Below, in pieces: positions 28,889-37,550 of a stretch of DNA of 64,000 nt. The stretch's first letter is position 1. Every line of letters begins with the position of its first letter. Location of the stretch: assembly GCF_003335045.1 (NCBI RefSeq), contig NZ_QOZG01000005.1, forward strand, positions 310,001 through 374,000, in the 5' to 3' direction. The position numbers and the translations under genes are program-made. The notes below the pieces were generated by a model that was not told where the DNA came from, ran no database searches, and worked only from the letters and a program-made list of their open reading frames with translations. The DNA is from Paramesorhizobium salinisoli (GTDB taxonomy: Bacteria; Pseudomonadota; Alphaproteobacteria; Rhizobiales; Rhizobiaceae).

Positions 28889-30181
28889 ATGGGTGTTGAA
28901 GTAAGCCGCCTCTCCAACGGGCTGACGATCGCGACCGAGGCCATGCCGAATGTTGAAAGCGTCGCCCTCGGAATATGGGTCAAGGCCGGCTCGCGCAACG
29001 AAGCGAACGACCAGCACGGCATTGCCCATCTTCTTGAACACATGGCCTTCAAAGGCACGCAAAAGCGTTCCGCCTGGCAGATCGCGGCGGATATCGAGAA
29101 TGTCGGCGGCGAGATCAACGCCGCCACCAGTGTCGAAACGACATCCTATTATGCGCGCGTGCTGCGCGACGACGTGCCGCTCGCCGTCGATATCCTGTCG
29201 GATATACTGACCAGCTCGAAATTCGATCCTGATGAACTCGCCCGCGAGAAGCATGTCATCATGCAGGAGATCGGTGCGGCGCATGACACGCCCGACGACA
29301 TCGTCTTCGATCATTTCACCGAAGCGGCATTCCGCCACCAGCCCGTCGGCCGGGCCATTCTCGGCGAACCGGAGACGGTCGAGACATTCACCTCCGCCAA
29401 TTTGCGCACCTATATGGACGAGCAATACAGCGCCGACCGCATGGTGGTGACGGCGGCGGGAGCCATCGACCACGATGCTTTCGTCCGCGAAGTGGAAAAG
29501 CGACTTGGCGGATTTCGGGCCCACTCGACCGCCAAGATGCCGGAGCTTGCCCATTATGTCGGCGGCGACTTCCGTGAAAACCGTGACCTGATGGATGCGC
29601 AGGTGCTGATCGGCTTCGAGGGCCGCGCCTATCACGTGCGCGATTTCTACGCCTCGCAGATCCTCGCGATGGTGCTTGGCGGCGGCATGTCGTCACGGCT
29701 TTTCCAGGAAGTCCGGGAAAAGCGCGGCCTTTGCTATTCGGTCTATGCCTTCCACTGGGGTTTTTCCGATACCGGCCTTTTCGGTATCCACGCGGCAACG
29801 GGACGCGACGATCTGAACGAGCTTATTCCGGTCATCCTGAACGAACTCCACCAGGCCACCCAGAACATCAGCGAAGAAGAGGTGAACCGCGCCCGGGCAC
29901 AATACCGCGCCAGCCTTTTGATGTCGCAGGAGAGCGTGGCCAGCCGTGCCGGCCAGATGGCCCGGCAAATCCTTCTCTATGGCAAGCCCGTGGACAACGA
30001 TGAATTGCTGGAACGGCTTTCCCTGATCACGGCTGAGCGGCTTACCGATCTTGCGGGCAGGCTTTTCCTCGATACCAAACCGACGGTCGCAGCGGTGGGG
30101 CCGATTGGAAAACTGATGCATTTCGATGGCGTGCGGGATGCGCTTTCTACAAGGTCGCAGCCTCGCAAGATCGCCGTCTGA
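28889..30181 (+). CDS. M16 family zinc metallopeptidase (processing peptidase-like)
   Basis: 430 residues, related to mitochondrial processing peptidase beta subunits. The inverted zinc motif HLLEH is at residues 48-52, with the downstream Glu about 77 residues on (KHVIMQEIG region). GGGMSSRLFQEVREKRGLCYSVYA marks the substrate-clamping second domain in the C-terminal half. A cytoplasmic or periplasmic place cannot be told: no signal peptide is seen. The thrC-M16-GNAT order looks like one transcript, with a hairpin before this gene. Confidence 0.92.
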   Translation: MGVEVSRLSNGLTIATEAMPNVESVALGIWVKAGSRNEANDQHGIAHLLEHMAFKGTQKRSAWQIAADIENVGGEINAATSVETTSYYARVLRDDVPLAVDILSDILTSSKFDPDELAREKHVIMQEIGAAHDTPDDIVFDHFTEAAFRHQPVGRAILGEPETVETFTSANLRTYMDEQYSADRMVVTAAGAIDHDAFVREVEKRLGGFRAHSTAKMPELAHYVGGDFRENRDLMDAQVLIGFEGRAYHVRDFYASQILAMVLGGGMSSRLFQEVREKRGLCYSVYAFHWGFSDTGLFGIHAATGRDDLNELIPVILNELHQATQNISEEEVNRARAQYRASLLMSQESVASRAGQMARQILLYGKPVDNDELLERLSLITAERLTDLAGRLFLDTKPTVAAVGPIGKLMHFDGVRDALSTRSQPRKIAV

Positions 30182-30196
30182 CCATCGGGCGCGGCA

Positions 30197-30799
30197 ATGA
30201 TCGCCCTGCCCTTCATCCGGCACAACCAACTCCTGCTCCGCGGCGCGCGCGCCCATCTGCGTGAGCCCTTGAGCAGCGATTACAAGGCATGGGCAAATCT
30301 GCGCGCGGAAAGCCGGGAGTTCCTGTCGCCGTGGGAACCGCTATGGAACGAGGGCGATCTGGAGCGCGGTTCCTTTCGCCTGAGGATCAGGCGCTATCAG
30401 GAAGAGTCGCAATCGGGAACCGGCTATCCCTTCTTCATCTTCCGCAATTCCGACAACAGGCTCGTCGGCGGCATTACGCTCGGCAATATCCGCCGCGGCG
30501 TCGCCCAATGCGGCCAGATCGGCTACTGGAGCGGTGCGCCATTTGCAGGCAATGGCTACATGACCGAAGCCATGGGGCTGATTATCCCCTTCGCGTTCGA
30601 CCAGTTGCGGTTGCACAGGCTCGAAGCTGCATGTATTCCCAATAATGCACGATCCATTCGGCTTCTCGAAAAAGCCGGATTCCAGAGAGAAGGACTTTTA
30701 CGCTCCTATCTCAAAATCAATGGCATGTGGCAGGACCATTTCCTGTATTCGCTGCTCGAAAACGACAAACGCATGATCAACAGCAAGGTCACCCGATAG
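30197..30799 (+). CDS. GNAT N-acetyltransferase, RimJ/RimL type
   Basis: 200 residues. The acetyl-CoA pocket region is GYWSGAPFAGNGYMTEAMGL. The C-terminal signature RLEAACIPNNARSIRLLEKAGF is typical of RimJ/RimL acetyltransferases. It probably acetylates the N-terminus of a protein or a small amine; the substrate is not inferable. ATG at 30197 lies 16 bp after the M16 stop. Its TAG overlaps the GTG start of the next gene by one base. Confidence 0.88.
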   Translation: MIALPFIRHNQLLLRGARAHLREPLSSDYKAWANLRAESREFLSPWEPLWNEGDLERGSFRLRIRRYQEESQSGTGYPFFIFRNSDNRLVGGITLGNIRRGVAQCGQIGYWSGAPFAGNGYMTEAMGLIIPFAFDQLRLHRLEAACIPNNARSIRLLEKAGFQREGLLRSYLKINGMWQDHFLYSLLENDKRMINSKVTR

Positions 30800-33693
30800 T
30801 GTCACGATATTTTTACAGCCCGCTGCAGATGCTTCTCCGCATTTTCCTGCTCGTGCTGTTTGCCGCCGGCGGCGCCGGTTCGTCGCTTGCGTTCGAACCG
30901 GTCAAAATATCGAAGGACGATACCGCGCTCGACCTCTCCCGCGCGGTGGAAATTTTCCGCAACCAGGGTGAGAGCTTCCAGGTCTCGACGGCGCCCGGTC
31001 CCGACGGCATCGTGCGGCGCATCGAGGTGCAGGCTAACGACAAGCGGAGCAAGGGCGACTGGGCGGCCTTCGCCATCGCCAACCCGACCGACGAGCAGAT
31101 CGACCGCCTGATCGTGGCGCCGCATTTTCGCCTCGTCGGATCGGGCTTCATTTGGCCGGACCTCGGCTCGACCCGCATCAATTCGATCACGCCCAGCGAG
31201 GGCTTCGCGCTCGACCGGCAGGCGAGCCCCGATGCGGATATCTTCCGCATCACGCTCAATCCGGGGTCGGTGGTCACGCTCGTCGCCGAACTCGCCTCCC
31301 CCAATTTGCCGCAGGTCTATCTCTGGGAGCCGGAAGCCTACAAAGACACGATCAACGCCTATACGCTCTATCGCGGTATCCTGCTCGGCATTTCCGGCCT
31401 GCTGGCGCTGTTCCTGACCATTCTTTTCGTCGTCAAGGGCACATCGCTGTTTCCCGCCACCGCTGCGCTCGCCTGGGCCGTCCTCGCCTATATCTGCGTC
31501 GATTTCGGGTTCTGGAACAAGCTGATGGCGATCACGCCCGGCAACGAACAGGTCTGGCGGGCGGGAACCGAAGTGTCGCTTGCCGCGACGCTTGTGATCT
31601 TCCTGTTCACCTATCTCAATCTCAACCGATGGCACGATCATTTCAGCTATGGCGCGCTGACATGGGTTCTCGGTTTGCTGGCCCTTGCCGGCGTCGCCAT
31701 CATCGATCCGCCGATCGCCTCGGGAATCGCGCGGTTTTCCTTCGCGCTGACCGGGCTCGCAGGCGTGGCGATCATCGGCTACCTCACCTTCAAAGGGTAT
31801 GACCGGGCGATCATGCTCATCCCCACGTGGATATTGATCCTGCTCTGGCTGGTGGGAGCTTGGCTCACCGTCTCCGGCCATCTCGACAATGACATCGTGC
31901 AGCCGGCGCTGGGCGGCGGCCTCGTGCTGATCGTGCTTCTCATCGGCTTTACCGTCATGCAGCACGCCTTTGCCGGCGGCGCCCTGCAGCACGGGCTTTT
32001 CTCCGACATGGAGCGGCAGGCGCTTGCCGTCATCGGCTCCGGCGACATCGTCTGGGACTGGGACGTGCCGCGCGACCGCGTGGTCACGACGCCCGATATC
32101 GGCACCTTCCTCGGCTCCAGCGCAAGCCAGCTCCAGGGGCCGGTGCGCAACTGGCTGCCGGCCATGCACAGCGACGATCGCGACCGGTTCCGCTCGACAC
32201 TCGACGCCATTCTGGAAAACCGGCGCGGACGCATCGGGCAGACCTTCCGCTTGCGCGCCAGCGACGGGCATTACCACTGGTATGCACTCCGCGCCCGCCC
32301 CGTCATCGGCTCCGATGGAGAGATCGTGCGCTGTGTCGGGACGCTGATCAACGTCACTGAACAAAAGAAGGCCGAAGAACGGCTGCTGCACGATGCCGTG
32401 CATGACAATCTGACCGGGCTGCCCAATCGGGAGCTGTTCCTCGACCGGCTGAACAATGTCATCCACATGGCCCGCAACGAGAGCAAGCTCAGGCCGACGA
32501 TCTTCGTCATCGACATAGACCGCTTCAAGCAGGTCAATGACAGCCTGGGCATGTCGGCGGGCGATACGATCCTGCTGACCATCTCCAGGCGCCTGCACCG
32601 CCTGCTGAAGCCTCAGGATACGCTCTCGCGCCTCGCCTCCGACCAGTTCGGCCTGCTCCTCACCTCCGAAAATGATCCCGCACGCATCGCGGCATTCGCC
32701 GAGGCGCTGAAACAGGCTGTCCACGCGCCGATCTCCTATGCCAAGCGCGAGATCGTGCTGACCGCATCGATCGGCCTCATCACGTGGACGGCGGCGGCGG
32801 CGAGTGCCGAGGATCTGGTCAAGGATGCCGAACTTGCGATGTATCAGGCCAAGCGGTTCGGCGGCGACCGCATCGAGCCCTTCCGTCCGGCATTCCGCGC
32901 CATCGGTAGCGACAAGCTGCAGATGGAATCCGATCTTCGCCGCGCCATCGAGCGCCAGGAGATCGGCCTCGTCTATCAGCCCATCGTGCGGCTTGAGGAT
33001 GGCGGCATAGCCGGTTTCGAAGCGCTCATGCGCTGGGAGCATCCGCGGCGCGGTTCGGTTCCGCCCTCCGAGTTCATCCCGATCGCGGAAAGCTCGGGCC
33101 TCATCGTGCAGCTAGGCCTTTTCGCCATGCAGCACGCGGCCCAGGATGTCTTCACCTGGCGCGAGAATTTTCCCGACATGGATATCTTCGTCTCGGTCAA
33201 TCTGTCGAGCACGCAGCTCATCCGCCAGGATCTCATCAACGATGTGCGCTCGGTGCTCTCGCGCACCCACATCACCCCGGGGAGCCTCAAGCTGGAACTC
33301 ACCGAATCCGTCATCATGGAGAACCCGGAACAGTCGGCGCACGTCCTGGCGCGCCTCAAGGCGATGGGTGTCGGGCTTTCGCTCGATGATTTCGGCACCG
33401 GCTATTCGTCACTCTCCTATCTCACCCGCTTTCCCTTTGACATGATCAAGATCGACCGCTCCTTCGTCAGGGGCGATCAGGCGCAGAAGGCAACGCTGCT
33501 GCGGTCCATCGTCAGCATGGCGCATGATCTGGGTCTCGCCGCGGTGGCGGAAGGCGTGGAGAACGAAACCGATGCACTGCATCTGCGCCAGCTCGGCTGC
33601 GAATATGTGCAGAGCTTCATGTTCGGCCAGCCCATGTCCGCGGACGCGGCCAGCAAGCTTCTGAGGGATCAGCGGGAGCCTGCTGCAGCGTAG
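30799..33693 (+). CDS. bpdA: Membrane GGDEF-EAL protein with degenerate GGDEF (BpdA-like)
   Basis: About 964 residues from GTG at 30799, which overlaps the GNAT stop (TAGTG); ATG at 30829 is the alternative. A signal-like hydrophobic start (MLLRIFLLVLFAAGG) precedes a periplasmic domain. Seven or so membrane helices follow at about 190-385 (7TM-DISM-like layout), then a PAS domain with PAC motif (about 410-525), GGDEF and EAL. The GGDEF site reads ASDQF (613-617), so cyclase activity is probably lost. The EAL set is intact: FEALMRW, ELTES, LDDFGTGYSS, EGVEN. It is likely a c-di-GMP phosphodiesterase. Symbol by recalled Brucella synteny, tentative. Confidence 0.88.
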   Translation: MSRYFYSPLQMLLRIFLLVLFAAGGAGSSLAFEPVKISKDDTALDLSRAVEIFRNQGESFQVSTAPGPDGIVRRIEVQANDKRSKGDWAAFAIANPTDEQIDRLIVAPHFRLVGSGFIWPDLGSTRINSITPSEGFALDRQASPDADIFRITLNPGSVVTLVAELASPNLPQVYLWEPEAYKDTINAYTLYRGILLGISGLLALFLTILFVVKGTSLFPATAALAWAVLAYICVDFGFWNKLMAITPGNEQVWRAGTEVSLAATLVIFLFTYLNLNRWHDHFSYGALTWVLGLLALAGVAIIDPPIASGIARFSFALTGLAGVAIIGYLTFKGYDRAIMLIPTWILILLWLVGAWLTVSGHLDNDIVQPALGGGLVLIVLLIGFTVMQHAFAGGALQHGLFSDMERQALAVIGSGDIVWDWDVPRDRVVTTPDIGTFLGSSASQLQGPVRNWLPAMHSDDRDRFRSTLDAILENRRGRIGQTFRLRASDGHYHWYALRARPVIGSDGEIVRCVGTLINVTEQKKAEERLLHDAVHDNLTGLPNRELFLDRLNNVIHMARNESKLRPTIFVIDIDRFKQVNDSLGMSAGDTILLTISRRLHRLLKPQDTLSRLASDQFGLLLTSENDPARIAAFAEALKQAVHAPISYAKREIVLTASIGLITWTAAAASAEDLVKDAELAMYQAKRFGGDRIEPFRPAFRAIGSDKLQMESDLRRAIERQEIGLVYQPIVRLEDGGIAGFEALMRWEHPRRGSVPPSEFIPIAESSGLIVQLGLFAMQHAAQDVFTWRENFPDMDIFVSVNLSSTQLIRQDLINDVRSVLSRTHITPGSLKLELTESVIMENPEQSAHVLARLKAMGVGLSLDDFGTGYSSLSYLTRFPFDMIKIDRSFVRGDQAQKATLLRSIVSMAHDLGLAAVAEGVENETDALHLRQLGCEYVQSFMFGQPMSADAASKLLRDQREPAAA

Positions 33694-33699
33694 AAAAAA

Positions 33700-34302
33700 T
33701 CAGGCGTGACCGATATCGTTGACGAGGCGGGACAGGTCTATGCCCATGTGGTCGAGCAACCGTTCGTATTTCATGGCGATATCGGTATCGAAGAGCAGAT
33801 CCATCGATGCCGGGCATGTCAGCCAGCCGTTTCCAGCGACCTCCGCCTCCAACTGTCCTGCGGCCCAGCCGGAATAGCCCAGCGTCATGAGCGCCTGCGA
33901 CGGTCCGCCATTGCCGGCGATGGCCCGCAGGATGTCAATGGTCGCGGTCAGGCAGACATCTTCTGAAACCGGCATGGTTGAGTCGACCATGTAATCGTCG
34001 GAATGCAGGACGAAGCCACGCGTCTGATCGACCGGACCGCCATTGCGCACCATGAAATGGCGCATAGACTTCGGCAGCCGGATCGTCTCCTCCTCGCCGA
34101 TGACGCCAAGCTGCACCAGAAGATCGGGGAATTCCATGGGCTGCAGCTGGTTGATGATGAAGCCCATCGCTCCCTCATCGGAATGCGCGCAGATATAGAC
34201 GACGGTGCGTGCGAAACGGTCGTCGCCCATACCTGGCATGGCGACCAGGAACTGACCGTTGAGAAACCCTTTGTCTCTTTGAGCAGACTTCAAGATATCC
34301 AT
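33700..34302 (-). CDS. YqgE/AlgH family protein
   Basis: 200 residues. The family signature is near the N-terminus: [19 protein letters not shown] and [30 protein letters not shown] and [15 protein letters not shown] follow. The family is widespread and soluble with no firm biochemical function (AlgH was first linked to alginate regulation). ATG at 34302. It is convergent with the bpdA-like gene, with only 6 bp between stops. Confidence 0.92.
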   Translation of the reverse strand: MDILKSAQRDKGFLNGQFLVAMPGMGDDRFARTVVYICAHSDEGAMGFIINQLQPMEFPDLLVQLGVIGEEETIRLPKSMRHFMVRNGGPVDQTRGFVLHSDDYMVDSTMPVSEDVCLTATIDILRAIAGNGGPSQALMTLGYSGWAAGQLEAEVAGNGWLTCPASMDLLFDTDIAMKYERLLDHMGIDLSRLVNDIGHA

Positions 34303-34457
34303 ACCGGTAAAGGTAGCAACGGATCAGAAAATCGGAAAGGGGTTTGCGCGAAAAGAAGTTCTTTCTCCTTCAGACTGCCCCGGCATTGGCCGCAAAAGCA
34401 GGCATTAACACCTGGTCGTGACTTGATAACGTCATCGTTTCACGGCATTCCTTGCGC

Positions 34458-35258
34458 ATGAATAGTCGAATTGCCGTTTTGGCGGCCTTTATTGCCGTCG
34501 TTTTCCAGGCTGGCCCTGCCTTTGCCGAAAGCTCGCCCTGGGTCGATACGCCGGGCGGCAAGGTCCGGCTGCTTCTCGACGTGCCGGAAGCACCCGGCAA
34601 GACATTGCGCGGCGCGATCCAGATCGATCTTGCCCAGGGATGGAAGACCTATTGGCGTGAACCGGGCGATGCCGGCGTGCCGCCGCAGCTCGATCTTTCG
34701 GCCAGCAGCAACATAGAGGGGAGCGAGATCGCTTTCCCCGCGCCGCATCGCTTCCACGACGGCGAGACGCAATGGGCCGGGTACAAGCATTCCGTGATGT
34801 TGCCTGTCACATTCCGGCTCGAGAACATGGAGGCAACGACGCGCGTCAAAGGCCACGTCTTTCTTGGAGTATGCGAGACGATCTGCATTCCCGTTCAGGC
34901 TGCATTCGATCTGCCTGTAAAACCGGGAGAAAAGGACCCTCTCGCGCATACGCTGGTCAGTTCCGCCTTCGACCGGCTGCCGCAGCCCGCCTCGCCTGAA
35001 TTCGGCATTCATGAAGCGGCGCGGAAGGACGGCCATGCGATTTTCCACGTCAGGCTTCCTGCGCGGGATCAGCCTGCGGAGCTTTTCCTGTCCAGCGGAG
35101 CCATGAGTTTCACCACACCAAAATTTGATGGAGCTGGCGAAGGCAATCCCGGCTTCTCCAGCAAGATCCTGAGCGGCGCTGGAAAAGCGCCAGCCACGAT
35201 CGACTACACACTTGTCCAGGGCGACCGGGCCGTTTCCGGCACAGTGGCGTTGCCTTAA
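34458..35258 (+). CDS. Exported DsbD N-terminal-like (ScsB-type) domain protein
   Basis: About 266 residues with a signal peptide ending ...GPAFAES. The body resembles the DsbD/ScsB immunoglobulin-like N-terminal domain: KTYWREPGDAGVPPQLD, GYKHSVMLPVTF, and a Cys pair in GVCETICIPVQA that would carry the redox-active disulfide. No membrane or thioredoxin module follows, so it is a stand-alone periplasmic unit, perhaps for copper or thiol stress. ATG at 34458. The peroxiredoxin gene lies 71 bp downstream, hinting at a shared redox role. Confidence 0.8.
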   Translation: MNSRIAVLAAFIAVVFQAGPAFAESSPWVDTPGGKVRLLLDVPEAPGKTLRGAIQIDLAQGWKTYWREPGDAGVPPQLDLSASSNIEGSEIAFPAPHRFHDGETQWAGYKHSVMLPVTFRLENMEATTRVKGHVFLGVCETICIPVQAAFDLPVKPGEKDPLAHTLVSSAFDRLPQPASPEFGIHEAARKDGHAIFHVRLPARDQPAELFLSSGAMSFTTPKFDGAGEGNPGFSSKILSGAGKAPATIDYTLVQGDRAVSGTVALP

Positions 35259-35329
35259 ACCTGTCCCTCGACATTGCGCACGGCAGGCCATATGTCCTGA
35301 ATATCGGCACATCCAAGGAGAGAAAATCC

Positions 35330-35815
35330 ATGACGATCAAGGTTGGCGACAAGGTTCCCGTGGCGACATTCAAGGTCAAGACCGCTGACGGGATCAAGGA
35401 CATGACGACTGACGCGCTTTTCGCGGGCAAGAAGGTCGTTTTGTTCGGCGTTCCCGGTGCATTCACGCCGACCTGCAGCCTCAATCATCTGCCAGGCTAT
35501 CTGGAAAATCATGAGGCCATCCTCGCCAGAGGTGTGGACCAGATCGCCGTCGTGGCGGTCAACGACCCGCATGTCATGGGCGCATGGGCCCAGAGCACGG
35601 GCGGCGAAGGCAAGATCCTCTATCTCTCCGACGGCAACGGCACCTTCACCAAGGCAGCCGGGCTCGATATCGACCTTTCAGCGGCAGCACTCGGCACACG
35701 CTCGAAGCGCTATTCGGCCATCATCGAAGACGGTGTGGTCAAGGCGCTCAACATAGAGGAAACGCCGGGACAAGCCGTAACCTCGAGCGCGGCGGAATTG
35801 CTCACGCAGCTTTGA
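35330..35815 (+). CDS. Peroxiredoxin, Prx5/PMP20 type
   Basis: 161 residues. The peroxidatic motif is VPGAFTPTCSLNHLPGY with Cys49, the only cysteine, so it works as a 1-Cys type or is resolved by glutathione/glutaredoxin. It reduces peroxides and alkyl hydroperoxides in the cytoplasm. SD AAGGAGAG precedes ATG at 35330. An intrinsic terminator with a duplicated 17-bp unit follows. Confidence 0.93.
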   Translation: MTIKVGDKVPVATFKVKTADGIKDMTTDALFAGKKVVLFGVPGAFTPTCSLNHLPGYLENHEAILARGVDQIAVVAVNDPHVMGAWAQSTGGEGKILYLSDGNGTFTKAAGLDIDLSAAALGTRSKRYSAIIEDGVVKALNIEETPGQAVTSSAAELLTQL

Positions 35816-35837
35816 GCGGTTTACTTCGAAACGGAAA

Positions 35838-35872
35838 CGCCGGCGCTTCTCTTTTGCCGGCGCTTCTCTTTT
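35838..35872 (+). terminator. Terminator built on a tandem 17-bp repeat
   Basis: Two adjoining copies of GCCGGCGCTTCTCTTTT at 35839-35855 and 35856-35872. The GCCGGC cores let CGCCGGC (35838-35844) pair with GCCGGCG (35856-35862), followed by CTTCTCTTTT. It reads as the peroxiredoxin terminator, probably made by duplication. Confidence 0.65.
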
Positions 35873-35970
35873 ATGAAGCGTCTGACCGTTGGTGGGGTGC
35901 CAACAGCGGTCAAATATTAGGGCCGCTGCCATTGAGAGCCCCTCGATTCCCTCAAAGCCGCTCTAAATTC

Positions 35971-36444
35971 TCATGAAGCCGAGTTCGCGACCGGCGTGCC
36001 CGCCCCACCCTTCTTGAACGGGGCCATGCCAGCCCTTGCCAGCGCGTCGGCGCGTTCGTTTTCGGGATGGCCGGCATGGCCCTTTACCCAATGCCAGGTG
36101 ACCTTGTGGCGACGGGTTGCCTCGTCAAGCGCCTGCCAGAGTTCGCCGTTCTTCACCGGTTTCCTGTCGGCGGTCTTCCAGCCATTCTTTTTCCAGCCAT
36201 GGATCCATTTTGATATTCCGTCCATGACATATTTGCTGTCGGTGTAAAGTGCGACCTCGCAAGGCTCCTTCAATCCGGTGAGCGCGGAGATTGCCGCCAT
36301 CAGTTCCATGCGGTTGTTGGTCGTATCGGGCTCGCCGCCGAACAGCTCCTTCTCCTTGCCGTTCCAGCGCAACACGACGCCCCAGCCGCCCGGCCCCGGA
36401 TTGCCGGAGCACGCGCCGTCGGTATAAGCCTCGATGATCTTCAT
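35971..36444 (-). CDS. rnhA: Ribonuclease HI
   Basis: 157 residues. It cleaves RNA in RNA:DNA hybrids. The DEDD catalytic set is visible: Asp in [16 protein letters not shown], Glu in [10 protein letters not shown], Asp in [12 protein letters not shown], Asp in ENERADALA. The basic handle [11 protein letters not shown] is present. It is the last gene of the minus-strand group ispH-thrB-rnhA; thrB ends 18 bp upstream, inside a dispersed repeat. Confidence 0.96.
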   Translation of the reverse strand: MKIIEAYTDGACSGNPGPGGWGVVLRWNGKEKELFGGEPDTTNNRMELMAAISALTGLKEPCEVALYTDSKYVMDGISKWIHGWKKNGWKTADRKPVKNGELWQALDEATRRHKVTWHWVKGHAGHPENERADALARAGMAPFKKGGAGTPVANSAS

Positions 36445-36462
36445 GCGTCCGCACCTTTGTTT

Positions 36463-37476
36463 TTAGCTACGCAAATCCCGACGGAAAACCGCTTCACACT
36501 TTTCCTGGACTTGCTCTACGAGGCCATATTCGGCGGGGGAATGGATCTGGCGATGGAAGCGCATCCGGCGGACATATTCCATCGGATCCTTCTTGACGAC
36601 GAAACTGCCGTCGGCCACCGTGAGCCAGTCAAAAAGCCTGGTCAGCATGAAGCGCAGCGCGGCGCCGCGCGCCAGGATGGGCAGCGCCTGAGCTTCCTCC
36701 GCCGAGAGCGGGCGGACCGATGTATAACCGCGCAGGAGTGCGGTCCCCTTCGTCAGGTTGAAGGAAAAGTCCTTTTCGAAACACCAAGCATTGAGGCAGA
36801 CCGCCACATCATAGGCAAGCAGGTCGGTGCAGGCGAAATAGAAATCGATCAGTCCGGAAAGCCGGGATCCCAGAAAGAAAACATTGTCGGGGAAAAGATC
36901 CGCATGGATAACGCCTGTGGGAAGATCGGCAGGCCAACGGGCTTCGAGGAAAGCGAGATCGGCCTCCGTCTCGGCGGCGAGCCCCTTCTCCACCTCGTCG
37001 GCGCGCGCCTTGGCATGGTCCCACAGGGGACGCCATCCCGAAACCGAAAGCGCATTCTCCCGCCGCATCGGGAAATCGAGCCCCGCCAGATGCATGCGCG
37101 CCAGCGCCTCGCCCACCGCATGACAATGAGCGACCGTCGGGCGGCGCATCCACATGCCTTCGAGAAAGGTGATGATGGCGGCGGGCCGGCCGGCGAGTTC
37201 GCCGATCATCGCGCCGTTCTTCTGATGGACCGGCAAGGGACAGTCGAGGCCCTTTTGCGCCAGATGCTGCATCAGCCCGAGGAAGAACGGCAGATCGGTG
37301 CGGTCCACGCGCTTTTCATAAAGCGTCAGGATGAAGGTGCCCTTGTCGGTGCGCAGGAGGTAGTTGGAATTCTCGACGCCCTCGGCAATGCCCTTATAGG
37401 ATAGGAGGCCGCCAATATCATATTCGGCCAGGAAGGCCGCCAGTTCGATCTCGTTTATATCGGTGTAGACAGCCAT
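36463..37476 (-). CDS. thrB: Homoserine kinase (ThrB, APH-fold type II)
   Basis: 337 residues. It phosphorylates homoserine for ThrC. The fold is aminoglycoside-phosphotransferase-like: [20 protein letters not shown] for nucleotide binding, the catalytic loop [14 protein letters not shown], and the metal region [16 protein letters not shown]. The last 18 residues ([18 protein letters not shown]) are translated from the dispersed repeat at 36467-36518, which has replaced the ancestral C-terminus. It is downstream of ispH with a 74-bp gap. Confidence 0.94.
   Translation of the reverse strand: MAVYTDINEIELAAFLAEYDIGGLLSYKGIAEGVENSNYLLRTDKGTFILTLYEKRVDRTDLPFFLGLMQHLAQKGLDCPLPVHQKNGAMIGELAGRPAAIITFLEGMWMRRPTVAHCHAVGEALARMHLAGLDFPMRRENALSVSGWRPLWDHAKARADEVEKGLAAETEADLAFLEARWPADLPTGVIHADLFPDNVFFLGSRLSGLIDFYFACTDLLAYDVAVCLNAWCFEKDFSFNLTKGTALLRGYTSVRPLSAEEAQALPILARGAALRFMLTRLFDWLTVADGSFVVKKDPMEYVRRMRFHRQIHSPAEYGLVEQVQEKCEAVFRRDLRS
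36467..36518 (-). repeat. Dispersed short palindromic-type repeat, copy A (inside thrB 3' end)
   Basis: About 52 bp. On the minus strand it begins TAGAGCAAGTCCAGGAAAAG, and GCGGTTTTCCG is its centre. I recognise this as the common short intergenic repeat of Brucella and other Rhizobiales (recalled). AGCAAGTCC and GGATTTGC form its outer complementary ends, GGAAAA and TTTTCC the inner ones. Here it is read through as ThrB codons. Confidence 0.7.
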
Positions 37477-37550
37477 ACGGTGATCTCGTTCCCTGGAGCG
37501 ATCTTGCTAAGCGCGCCTTGAAGATCAAGCGCAACGGCCCGAACCGGAAC

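Noticed and set aside
30802-33042. 746-codon open frame antisense to the GGDEF-EAL gene
   Set aside because: Composition is that of a GC-rich shadow frame; the sense strand encodes recognisable domains throughout.
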